Shown: positions 1 through 6,319 of the stretch, in pieces
Layout: each line of letters starts with the position of its first letter
How positions within the stretch are numbered: position 1 is the stretch's first letter
Source: Candidatus Methanomethylophilaceae archaeon
Lineage (GTDB): Archaea > Thermoplasmatota > Thermoplasmata > Methanomassiliicoccales > Methanomethylophilaceae
Direction of reading: 5' to 3'
Length of the DNA stretch: 10,764 nt
Assembly (NCBI GenBank): GCA_023230065.1
Contig: JALNYB010000040.1
Location: 1-10,764, forward strand
Position numbers and translations under genes: made by a program
Notes under the pieces: generated by a model
Database searches by the model: none
What the model was told of the DNA's origin: nothing
The model's input: the letters and a program-made list of their open reading frames with translations, nothing else

Positions 1-807
1 CTCACAAAGAATGGAGAACCTTTCTTGAATGATGTAGAGATTCAACCAGTAGTATACCACTGCCCCGAACAAGCATTCTTCAATCTCGATCAGAGATGCA
101 TATACAACTGCGCATATTGCGCATCACCACGTCTCGATAAGAATATTACAAAAGGCCTCACAGATAAAAAGATAGTTGACATGGTGAAAAAAGCTATTGT
201 TTCGCAAAAAATTGTTTCTATTTCACTTACAAGCGGCATATTCGGAACTGTAGATGATACTGTAGCAAGATTCGTATCATGCATAAAAGCCTTGAAACAG
301 GAATTTCCAGAAATTCCAATCGGTGTCGAACCATATGTCTCATCATACGAACATCTCCTAGTCTTGAAAGATGCTGGCGCTGAAGAGATAAAACTCAACA
401 TCGAATCCCCAAACAAAGAAATATTCTCAAAAGTCTGCCCTGAACTTGATTATGATGGCATATTTAGACTTCTTAAACTAGCTGTACCCATATTCGGAAA
501 AGGAAAGGTCTCATCTAACATCATATTCGGAATGGGTGAAACCGATGAAGAATTAGAATCTGCAATGGAAGAACTCTGTGCCGAAGGCGTCATACCTACT
601 CTCAGAGCTTTGAGATACAATCCTTTCAACGAAGAGAGTCTTTTACTTGCTATTGGCAACCAGTCTCATACAACACCTGAACGTGCTATCCGCCTTGCAA
701 AGATGCAAAAAAAGATACTCGAAAAATATGATCTTACAACACTTACATGCCACACGATGTGCTTAGAATGCACCTGTTGTGACATCGTTCCTTTCAGAGA
801 TATCTGA
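1..807 (+). CDS. Radical SAM enzyme, 5'-truncated by the window edge
   Basis: The frame is open from base 1 (it reads LTKNGEPFLNDVEI...), so the true start lies left of the window; the TTG at 25 is only an internal Leu codon. At 97-120 it carries CIYNCAYC, the CX3CX2C motif that binds the [4Fe-4S] cluster and SAM in radical SAM enzymes. The remaining visible ~225 residues fit the partial TIM barrel, including an IESPNKEIF stretch and a GMGETDEE segment resembling the glycine-rich and later strands seen in biotin-synthase-like proteins. The last 20 residues hold five cysteines (CHTMCLECTCC, codons 748-780), possibly ligands of a second cluster or of zinc. The closest family I can suggest is the biotin-synthase-related archaeal radical SAM group (COG2516); substrate unknown. 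The gene ends in TGA at 805-807, directly against the stop of the convergent ttuA-like gene. Family call is firm, function is not. Confidence 0.85.
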   Translation, partial: LTKNGEPFLNDVEIQPVVYHCPEQAFFNLDQRCIYNCAYCASPRLDKNITKGLTDKKIVDMVKKAIVSQKIVSISLTSGIFGTVDDTVARFVSCIKALKQEFPEIPIGVEPYVSSYEHLLVLKDAGAEEIKLNIESPNKEIFSKVCPELDYDGIFRLLKLAVPIFGKGKVSSNIIFGMGETDEELESAMEELCAEGVIPTLRALRYNPFNEESLLLAIGNQSHTTPERAIRLAKMQKKILEKYDLTTLTCHTMCLECTCCDIVPFRDI

Positions 808-1722
808 TCAGCTAAGTTTTTTCTTAAGAGCCTCGGTGAACTCACATGCTTTGCATTTAACCCCTATGGCAGGTTCTCCGCACTCACAGAAATGTATCTT
901 CGTAGTAGGAATATTATCAGATAACAACGGACGCAAGGTATCATATGATGCCAGAATACTAAATTTAGAACCAGGTGATCTGTCTTCCAATTCATCTATG
1001 ACGTCCCTATATTGATTCCTGAGTGCCTCTTCCCAATATGGGCATACTCCGTCCCAAAACGGAACACCCGCAACGATTGCATAAAGAAGTGATTCTTTCT
1101 CAGGTATCATTCTTAAAGGAAAGAATCTTGGGATGAGCCCTGGCTGTACTTTTGTATGTGGGCCCAAGCGTGCCAATCTCTCTATATCTCCACGCACAAA
1201 ATTCATCATTATAGATTGAGCCATATCATCAAGATTATGACCTGTTGCAAGATACTTAGCACCCAACTTCCTTGCTTCATCATTCATGAATTTTCTTCTG
1301 AATACACCGCAATATGTACATGGACTATTGCTTCCAGAAACAGGTGCCACATAATCCATTTCTAATCCTATCTCTGAGAATGACCTTATATACAGTGGAA
1401 TTTCATGAGTATTACAGAAATCTTTTACAATGTCTACACTGGGAGGTCTATAACCTTTGATACCCTCATCTATTGTTATAGCACAGATGTTCACATCACT
1501 CCTCTCTTTGAAGATCATATCCATCATATGAAGCGTGACCATACTGTCCTTTCCCCCTGATACCGCTACAGCGATCGTGTCTCCAGAATGGACATTGATC
1601 TGTTTTCTGATCTCTTTCTTAACCCTCTTCTCAAAATACATCTTGAAATGTGTGGTACACAGATGTGAACCGTTGTATCTAATTAATGTTACGGCATTCT
1701 GGGGACAAAGATCGCACTTCAT
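808..1722 (-). CDS. ttuA: tRNA 2-thiouridine synthase, TtuA/Ncs6 (NcsA) family
   Basis: The 304-residue product has the full TtuA layout. An N-terminal zinc knuckle (C3, C6, C22, H25) is followed by an ATP-pyrophosphatase PP-loop SGGKDS at 55-60. C135/C138 (CTYC) and C227 match in spacing the three cysteines that hold the [4Fe-4S] cluster in TtuA. A C-terminal knuckle (C279, C281, C290, C293) follows. The family adenylates a tRNA uridine and replaces its oxygen with sulfur delivered by a ubiquitin-like carrier. The N-terminal knuckle and C-terminal knuckle favour group II thiolases (TtuA/Ncs6) over TtcA. An upstream in-frame GTG at 1737 would overlap orc1 by 11 bases. I prefer the ATG at 1722, which gives MKCDLC, the usual family N-terminus, and lies 4 bases after the orc1 stop. 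It is last in a nif3-like/orc1/ttuA operon. The first pair of the C-terminal knuckle is CXC rather than CXXC. The cytosolic location is inferred. Confidence 0.9.
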   Translation of the reverse strand: MKCDLCPQNAVTLIRYNGSHLCTTHFKMYFEKRVKKEIRKQINVHSGDTIAVAVSGGKDSMVTLHMMDMIFKERSDVNICAITIDEGIKGYRPPSVDIVKDFCNTHEIPLYIRSFSEIGLEMDYVAPVSGSNSPCTYCGVFRRKFMNDEARKLGAKYLATGHNLDDMAQSIMMNFVRGDIERLARLGPHTKVQPGLIPRFFPLRMIPEKESLLYAIVAGVPFWDGVCPYWEEALRNQYRDVIDELEDRSPGSKFSILASYDTLRPLLSDNIPTTKIHFCECGEPAIGVKCKACEFTEALKKKLS

Positions 1723-1726
1723 GATG

Positions 1727-2911
1727 TCAATACTCACACTCGTCAGTCGAAGTCGGAGTCTCTAAAAGATACTCCAATTTCTTGGCCAATTCCTTCGGAG
1801 GGATACCTGGTATAGATATGTATGTTACCCTCCCCCCATCTATTTCACTCCTGACACTTGTCTCTAATAGACCGCGATGCTCCATGTCCTGAATATATGT
1901 CCAGAACTGAGTATGCTTTCTTGCGACCTGATCATACTCTTCACAAACAATAGCATATGTCTTCTCAGCAGAGGTTATGCTTATAATCGTCTCTTTCTTG
2001 ATCGCTCTTGATATTGCCAATAATGCCAATTTCTTATTGAGATCCAAGCTGATCAGTTTGTTCTCAGAAACATCACTGTATATCATCGCATTTGCGGTCC
2101 TTACATCATCCGCAGAAATATATCCTTCAGTTCCACTCTCTGCGATCTGCGCCGATTTTTCTATCAATTCGATAGCAAATCTTGCATCTCCGTATCCTTC
2201 GGAAAAATCTGCAAGAAGATCGATGATATCATCCTCTATCGTACCCGTTATAAGCGCCTCATCAGCCCTTATCTTGATTATGCCTCTAAGTTCCTCTTTG
2301 GTATAACGGTCGAATACAATAGAATTAGCACGTTTGAACGTGGACATAGTAGCCTGATCCAAAAGCTTTACAATCGATTCCTGAGAGATCATTATCATAG
2401 ATACAGAAGATACGCCTTTGATATCCTCTGTATACCTGGACAACTGATATATCAGATCCTTGCTGTTATTCTTGAGAAGCATATCTACTTCATCAAGAAC
2501 TATCACGAGAGGACGCATTCCAGACTCTATATGAATGCGAAGCGCCCTCATCATATCACTTGCCGAAAAACCCCTATCCGGGAATCCTGGATCATAATGC
2601 CTGACTAATTGAAGGATAACGCTGTATTCCGTATTCCTCAATCTGCAGTTTACAAATATCTTATCCATTAGTTTTCCTTTGGAACCGCAGTACTTAAGCA
2701 TATTATCGCAGAAACGTTTGGCTGTAACGGTCTTTCCCGTTCCGACACCTCCGATAAGGAATGCAGAACAGGAACGACCTTCCATTACCATCGGACGAAA
2801 GAGCATCTCCAGACGTTCCATCTGTTTTTCTCTGTGGACCAGTTTCTCTGGCACATATTCGAAGGACAACTTGTTGCCATCCTTGATAACGGCAGATGCT
2901 CTCTCAAACAT
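1727..2911 (-). CDS. orc1/cdc6: Orc1/Cdc6-family replication initiator AAA+ ATPase
   Basis: The 394-residue product, counted from the ATG at 2911, matches archaeal Orc1/Cdc6 proteins, which bind origin DNA and recruit the MCM helicase. It has the family's N-terminal segment YVPEKLVHRE (19-28), Walker A GGVGTGKT (54-61), Walker B VLDEVD (138-143) and sensor-2 GDAR (241-244). The last ~100 residues would form the winged-helix DNA-binding domain. Where most members have a sensor-1 Asn (ISN), this protein reads ISQ (Q177). The following segment, which in the family carries an RVxSSL-like motif, is also altered (TMSTF). It may therefore be a divergent paralogue. A longer frame begins at 2986 inside the upstream gene, but 2911 is preferred: it has AGGA seven bases upstream, follows the upstream stop by 2 bases, and starts at the family-like region. 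Co-transcription with the NIF3-like gene and ttuA is likely. Confidence 0.9.
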   Translation of the reverse strand: MFERASAVIKDGNKLSFEYVPEKLVHREKQMERLEMLFRPMVMEGRSCSAFLIGGVGTGKTVTAKRFCDNMLKYCGSKGKLMDKIFVNCRLRNTEYSVILQLVRHYDPGFPDRGFSASDMMRALRIHIESGMRPLVIVLDEVDMLLKNNSKDLIYQLSRYTEDIKGVSSVSMIMISQESIVKLLDQATMSTFKRANSIVFDRYTKEELRGIIKIRADEALITGTIEDDIIDLLADFSEGYGDARFAIELIEKSAQIAESGTEGYISADDVRTANAMIYSDVSENKLISLDLNKKLALLAISRAIKKETIISITSAEKTYAIVCEEYDQVARKHTQFWTYIQDMEHRGLLETSVRSEIDGGRVTYISIPGIPPKELAKKLEYLLETPTSTDECEY

Positions 2912-2913
2912 TA

Positions 2914-3876
2914 TCAATTCCTGCTGAAACGGGTGAATCCAGAACAACCGAATGTCTCTATGCCTTTTTTCTCCCATGTATCGCAAATAAGATTGATACC
3001 GAGAGAATCAGATGCCATGTGTCCTGATATTATCATGTTTATGTTATGCTTCTTACACTCTTCATAATGGCTCTCTGGGAAATGCATTCCAACTATAGTT
3101 CCGACACCGGCGTTCGCCAGTTTCTCATATAATTCTTTGGGTCCAGATGTTCCGCCAGTCATCTTACTGATGATTTTTCCGCAACGACTTTTCTTACTTC
3201 CTAAAATAATCTTGGGAGGATCGTTAAGTCTTGTTGCCTGTTGGAATTCAGGTTCTTTCATCAAAACCTTGGTAATATCCTCTAGATATTTCGGCTGTGC
3301 ATTCTCGAATAACTTGTCAAGATATCTCTGAACCATATTATCCGCAGGACTGTGTACATTAAACATGAGTATATTCAGTAATTTAGCGGCATCTACGGGC
3401 TGATTATAATTAGAGCCCATTACATTCCTCTTTACCTCTTCCATCCGTGGCCTCATAAGGCCTTCGAGAACATTTATAGGAACGTCAACATCGTGATATA
3501 AATCGGTCTGCATCCACATAACTTCAGGGAAACATGTCCTTGATTTTCCAATTGGATGATGGGCGACTACTGCAGAGATGGTGTCTCCCTTCTCTTTCAA
3601 TCTGTCAGCAAGAAGAATCTCACCTGTCGTGATATCAATACCCCACATGAATTTCTCTGCTTCGGTCTCTTTGGCGAGTTCCTCTCCCCACATAAGACGT
3701 GAATCTGCATATGGATTCCATAGTCTTTCTTGATCATAGAATTGTCTCATATCCTTTGGAAGATTATTGTATTCTTCCTTTGCGTCTTTAAGAACTATAT
3801 CTATTTCATCTTTGGAACGGGGATCGCTCTTTATTCCTGTTTCTATGGCCAGTTTATAGGCATCATATACTTTCAT
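2914..3876 (-). CDS. NIF3-like dinuclear metal-centre protein
   Basis: The 320-residue product, from the ATG at 3876, belongs to the NIF3/YbgI family. These proteins bind two metal ions; some members are annotated as GTP cyclohydrolase-I type 2 homologues, but the cellular role is generally unsettled. The metal ligands are recognisable: VVAHHP with H106-H107, HSPAD with H175 and D179 in the place of the family HTxLD, and a C-terminal GHMASD (H286, D290) corresponding to the HxxxE/D ligand pair. The open frame extends 33 codons further up (to 3975), but those residues are hydrophobic, AT-driven and unlike the family, whereas MKVYDAYKLA is a plausible start. No Shine-Dalgarno site precedes this ATG; a TATA-like box at 3901-3908 would suit a leaderless message. 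It is the first gene of the leftward operon with orc1 and ttuA. Compared with bacterial YbgI (~247 aa) it is longer, with an insertion between the metal motifs. Confidence 0.8.
   Translation of the reverse strand: MKVYDAYKLAIETGIKSDPRSKDEIDIVLKDAKEEYNNLPKDMRQFYDQERLWNPYADSRLMWGEELAKETEAEKFMWGIDITTGEILLADRLKEKGDTISAVVAHHPIGKSRTCFPEVMWMQTDLYHDVDVPINVLEGLMRPRMEEVKRNVMGSNYNQPVDAAKLLNILMFNVHSPADNMVQRYLDKLFENAQPKYLEDITKVLMKEPEFQQATRLNDPPKIILGSKKSRCGKIISKMTGGTSGPKELYEKLANAGVGTIVGMHFPESHYEECKKHNINMIISGHMASDSLGINLICDTWEKKGIETFGCSGFTRFSRN
2919..2922 (-). promoter_or_regulatory. Shine-Dalgarno site of orc1
   Basis: AGGA on the minus strand lies 7 bases before the ATG at 2911, inside the last codons of the NIF3-like gene. 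It decides the orc1 start against the longer open frame and implies translational coupling with the gene upstream. Confidence 0.55.
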
Positions 3877-3900
3877 AATAAAGATGAATAGTGAAAGAGT

Positions 3901-3908
3901 GATATAAG
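3901..3908 (-). promoter_or_regulatory. Candidate TATA box for the nif3-like/orc1/ttuA operon
   Basis: On the minus strand CTTATATC is centred about 28 bases before the ATG at 3876. In archaea this places the transcription start at or next to the start codon, consistent with the missing Shine-Dalgarno site. A second TATA-like run (TTATAAAA) lies about 20 bases farther upstream and is an alternative. Confidence 0.35.
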
Positions 3909-4179
3909 ATATTCTTTGCGATTTTATAAGAAAACCTTTTTTTTTGTTTACATCGTGGTCATATATCCACCACATATAGTCTGAGATATGACATTACAAC
4001 TAATCGAAATACTCTGAACATAAAAAAAATACAATAACAAACGATACGAACTTATTCTCTGATATATCAATTAACATAAACGCCTACAATCACATTTCAC
4101 ATAACATAATTAGAAAAGACCTCCAAAAAGACTGTTATTTATCAATTGTTAATATAAATTGTCAATTATACATCTATTA

Positions 4180-4191
4180 AAGTATATACTT
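4180..4191 (+). promoter_or_regulatory. sufC: Candidate TATA element / palindrome upstream of sufC
   Basis: AAGTATATACTT is a perfect 12-base palindrome containing TATATA. Used as a TATA box, it would put transcription start near 4212 and give a leader of roughly 40 bases that contains the next inverted repeat. TTTATTATA at 4213-4221 is an alternative TATA box with a leader of about 12 bases. Confidence 0.35.
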
Positions 4192-4216
4192 AATTAAAAA
4201 ATACCTAATCCTTTTA

Positions 4217-4236
4217 TTATATGGAATACCATATAA
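4217..4236 (+). promoter_or_regulatory. Inverted repeat, putative operator of the sufCB operon
   Basis: A perfect inverted repeat has arms TTATATGG and CCATATAA around an AATA spacer, and lies 16 bases before the sufC start. It overlaps either the nearest TATA-like element or the transcription start, depending on which TATA box is used. Such a symmetrical site is the usual shape of a dimeric winged-helix regulator's target. As an RNA hairpin it would be weak because the arms are mostly A/U. That it controls suf is inferred from position. Confidence 0.5.
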
Positions 4237-4243
4237 CAACACT

Positions 4244-4248
4244 GGTGA
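4244..4248 (+). promoter_or_regulatory. sufC: Shine-Dalgarno site of sufC
   Basis: GGTGA lies 4 bases before the ATG at 4253 and matches the anti-Shine-Dalgarno consensus of archaeal 16S rRNA. Confidence 0.6.
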
Positions 4249-4252
4249 AATC

Positions 4253-5002
4253 ATGTTAGAGATCAAAGATCTGCATGTAGAAGCGGGAGAAAAGGAGATT
4301 CTCAAGGGTATCAATCTGACTGTGAAAGAAGGAGAGACCTGCGTTTTATTTGGACCCAACGGTTCTGGAAAATCTACCTTGCTCGCTGCTATAATGGGAT
4401 ATGGAACATGTAAGGTGACTAAAGGAACCATCGCCTTCAAAGGTCAGGACATCACGAATATGACTGTGGACCAACGTGCAAAACTTGGTATCGGAATGAT
4501 GATGCAAAGACCCCCTAATGTAGTAGGTGTCAAACTCGGAGACATTGTTAAAGTCGCAGGAAAAGGCGATGATAGCGCCATAAAAAATGCAGCTAAATTC
4601 AAACTGAACGGATTCTTAGAACGTGATGTTAATGTTGGTTTCTCTGGAGGAGAGATCAAAAGATCAGAATTGCTTCAACTTACAGCACAAAAACCAGAAT
4701 TCGTCCTTCTAGACGAACCTGAATCTGGAGTAGATCTCGAGACGATCGATCTTATCGGAGCAAAGGTACACGACCTTCTTTACGACCCTAAGGCTTGCGG
4801 AGTAGGAAATGCCGTGAAAAGACACGTAGCTTCACTTGTCATCACCCATACAGGGCAAATCTTGGATTACATAGGCGCAGACTGCGCTTACATAATGAGA
4901 GACGGACTGATATTGTGTTCGGGCCGTCCAATGGATCTTCTGAAAGACATTAGAGAAAAAGGTTATGGAGAGTGTGTAAAATGCAGAATGGTGAAGATGT
5001 AA
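4253..5002 (+). CDS. sufC: SufC/SmsC, Fe-S cluster assembly ABC-type ATPase
   Basis: The 249-residue ATPase energises the SufB scaffold during Fe-S cluster assembly in the cytosol. All ABC motifs are present: Walker A GPNGSGKST (34-42), Q-loop Q85, signature FSGGE (130-134), Walker B VLLDEP (151-156) followed by the family's ESGVDLE, and the H-loop His199 in VITHTG. There is no transmembrane partner; its neighbour is SufB, as expected for SufC rather than a transporter ATPase. The start ATG has GGTGA four bases upstream. The 3' end overlaps sufB by 22 bases, implying coupled translation and a defined SufC:SufB ratio. The C-terminus carries a CVKC pair (C241, C244) that I do not recall in bacterial SufC. 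Only sufC and sufB occur here, with no sufD, sufS, sufU or sufE, as in the minimal archaeal Suf-like (Sms) arrangement. Confidence 0.95.
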   Translation: MLEIKDLHVEAGEKEILKGINLTVKEGETCVLFGPNGSGKSTLLAAIMGYGTCKVTKGTIAFKGQDITNMTVDQRAKLGIGMMMQRPPNVVGVKLGDIVKVAGKGDDSAIKNAAKFKLNGFLERDVNVGFSGGEIKRSELLQLTAQKPEFVLLDEPESGVDLETIDLIGAKVHDLLYDPKACGVGNAVKRHVASLVITHTGQILDYIGADCAYIMRDGLILCSGRPMDLLKDIREKGYGECVKCRMVKM

Positions 5003-6189
5003 AGAAAGCACTCGGAAAGACCGCAGCATATGGTTCTGATATCGACATCGATAGATTCGATGAAGGAACATACAAGCCAGAGCAATACGAAAACCTTGAA
5101 GATGCAAAAGAATACAAGGACCGTATGACGGATGTTGGTATGGCAACCGATGAGAATAACCGTTCAGGTAGTATCATATTCATCGACAACGGAATGAGCC
5201 ACTGTTCCAATAAAGAACAGGAGGGTGTCGAACTCATGTCCACCAACGATGCCCGTAAAAAATACGACTGGCTAAAAGATTACTATTGGACGGCTGTAGA
5301 TCCCCAGAAGGACAAATACACCGCGAAGACCTATCTTGAAGATTCGGACGGTTATTTCATCCATGTCAAGGCAGGATATGCAGTAAAGAACCCCGTGCAG
5401 ACCTGCATGCTTCTGAATAAAAATAAATCGATTCAGAATCTACACAATATAATCATCGTAGACGAGGGGGCATCTCTCGAAATAATCACCGGATGTGCCA
5501 CCAGTAGTCACGCCAACGATGCGTTGCACGTGGGGGTCTCTGAAATTTTCGTCAAGGACAACGCATCTCTTAAATTCTCCATGATCCACAACTGGAACAC
5601 AGAGACAGGTGTACGTCCCAGAACAGTGGCAAAAATGGGAAAAGATGCTCATTTTATCAACAACTATGTTCTTCTCAATCCTGTGGGATCGCTCCAAAGC
5701 TATCCGGCCGCACTCCTTAACGGAGAAGGTTCATCAGCTGCATTCAACACAATGTGCCTTTCACACAAAGGATCCAATATTGATACAGGCGGAATGGTAG
5801 TACTCAATGCAAAGAAAACAAGTGCGGAGATCATGTCGAGAAGCATCGTAAAAGGTGGACAGATAATCGCCCGCGGACGTCTTGTAGGAAATGCACCAGG
5901 AGCCAAAGCTCATCTTGAGTGTAGAAGCATCATGATAGATGATGGCGGAAGTTCGATAGCCATACCAGAACTAGAAGCACATGTTGCAGATGTTGAAATG
6001 ACGCACGAAGCAGCCGTTGGTAAGATCGCCAGAGATCAGATCGAATATCTGATGTCACGTGGTATCTCGGAAGATGACGCCGTCAGCATGATTGTAAAAG
6101 GATTCCTTTCGGGAAGCATTAATGGTCTGCCTCTTAGCCTAAAGAAAGAGATTGATGCAGCCATTGAGAAAGCCAATTTAGGCTCATAA
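4981..6189 (+). CDS. sufB: SufB/SmsB, Fe-S cluster assembly scaffold
   Basis: The 402-residue product is a SufB/SufD-family beta-helix protein that pairs with SufC to build Fe-S clusters. It resembles SufB rather than SufD at the functional sites. Cys314 (LECRSIMI) occupies the place of the E. coli SufB cluster/sulfur cysteine near residue 405. His342-Glu343 in THEA matches SufB's HEA segment. Cys172 in the ITGCAT turn matches the upstream sulfur-relay cysteine region. The C-terminal SRGISEDDA and VKGF segments are typical of the family. It lacks the long N-terminal extension of bacterial SufB, as do other archaeal homologues. An in-frame GTG lies at 4972 but only one base after GGAG (4967-4970). 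The ATG at 4981 has a 10-base spacing from GGAG and is preferred, giving a 22-base overlap with sufC. It presumably works as a SufB homodimer with SufC because no SufD is nearby. Confidence 0.92.
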   Translation: MQNGEDVKKALGKTAAYGSDIDIDRFDEGTYKPEQYENLEDAKEYKDRMTDVGMATDENNRSGSIIFIDNGMSHCSNKEQEGVELMSTNDARKKYDWLKDYYWTAVDPQKDKYTAKTYLEDSDGYFIHVKAGYAVKNPVQTCMLLNKNKSIQNLHNIIIVDEGASLEIITGCATSSHANDALHVGVSEIFVKDNASLKFSMIHNWNTETGVRPRTVAKMGKDAHFINNYVLLNPVGSLQSYPAALLNGEGSSAAFNTMCLSHKGSNIDTGGMVVLNAKKTSAEIMSRSIVKGGQIIARGRLVGNAPGAKAHLECRSIMIDDGGSSIAIPELEAHVADVEMTHEAAVGKIARDQIEYLMSRGISEDDAVSMIVKGFLSGSINGLPLSLKKEIDAAIEKANLGS

Positions 6190-6203
6190 ACAATTTAATT
6201 TCT

Positions 6204-6240
6204 TCAGGAATGTACGATAAACATACATTCCTGATCATTT
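6204..6240 (+). terminator. Hairpin terminator of the sufCB operon
   Basis: Arms TCAGGAATGTA (6204-6214) and TACATTCCTGA (6224-6234) form a perfect 11-bp stem with a 9-base loop, 14 bases after the sufB stop. They are followed by TCATTTTAATTTTC, a T-rich stretch. It looks like a terminator or 3'-end stabiliser; a protein-binding inverted repeat is the alternative. Confidence 0.65.
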
Positions 6241-6277
6241 TAATTTTCATACTAACCTGCCAATCACAATTTATAAT

Positions 6278-6315
6278 GAAAATACTGTTTTCATATCGAA
6301 CAGTAAGTACTTTTC
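6278..6315 (+). repeat. Interrupted inverted repeat upstream of rfcS
   Basis: TACTGTT (6283-6289) and AACAGTA (6299-6305) are a perfect 7-base inverted repeat around 9 bases. Outside them GAAAA (6278-6282) pairs with TTTTC (6311-6315) across a 5-base bulge. A third ACTGTT lies at 6344-6349. It lies downstream of a TATA-like TTTATAAT (6270-6277) and upstream of another (6320-6327), so it could be an operator or leader hairpin. Function is unknown. Confidence 0.4.
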
Positions 6316-6319
6316 CAAC

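Larger units (their letters stand above)
3877..4252. other. AT-rich divergent intergenic region
   Basis: This gap lies between two divergent operons. By hand count bases 3961-4200 are only about 24% G+C, well below the coding parts. It holds a run of nine T (in the 3936-3950 area), three TCAATT copies (4067-4072, 4142-4147, 4162-4167), a 12-base palindrome AAGTATATACTT at 4180-4191 and the 8-bp-arm inverted repeat at 4217-4236. I see no tRNA, no convincing small gene and no G-rich origin recognition box. Promoters for both flanking operons must be here. Its position beside an orc1-containing operon makes a replication origin conceivable, but no sequence element shows that. Confidence 0.6.

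Noticed and set aside
2912..2986. 25-codon extension of the Orc1 frame into the upstream gene
   Set aside because: The ATG at 2911 has AGGA seven bases upstream, begins the family-like region, and avoids a 73-base overlap.
3877..3975. 33-codon N-terminal extension of the NIF3-like frame
   Set aside because: The extension is a hydrophobic, AT-derived stretch unlike the family, and it covers the region with the likely promoter. The ATG at 3876 gives a plausible family start.
808..3975. Rightward open frames inside the leftward operon
   Set aside because: They have no family motifs or ribosome binding sites and run opposite genes with clear conserved motifs; they are antisense shadows.
3976..4252. 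tRNA or small structured RNA in the divergent gap
   Set aside because: I could find no T-loop (GTTCRANNC) or paired arms of tRNA, and base composition is too AT-rich for a stable structured RNA in this context.
4253..5002. Transporter ATPase instead of SufC
   Set aside because: There is no permease partner; the SGGE...ESGVDLE pattern and a directly overlapping sufB identify SufC.
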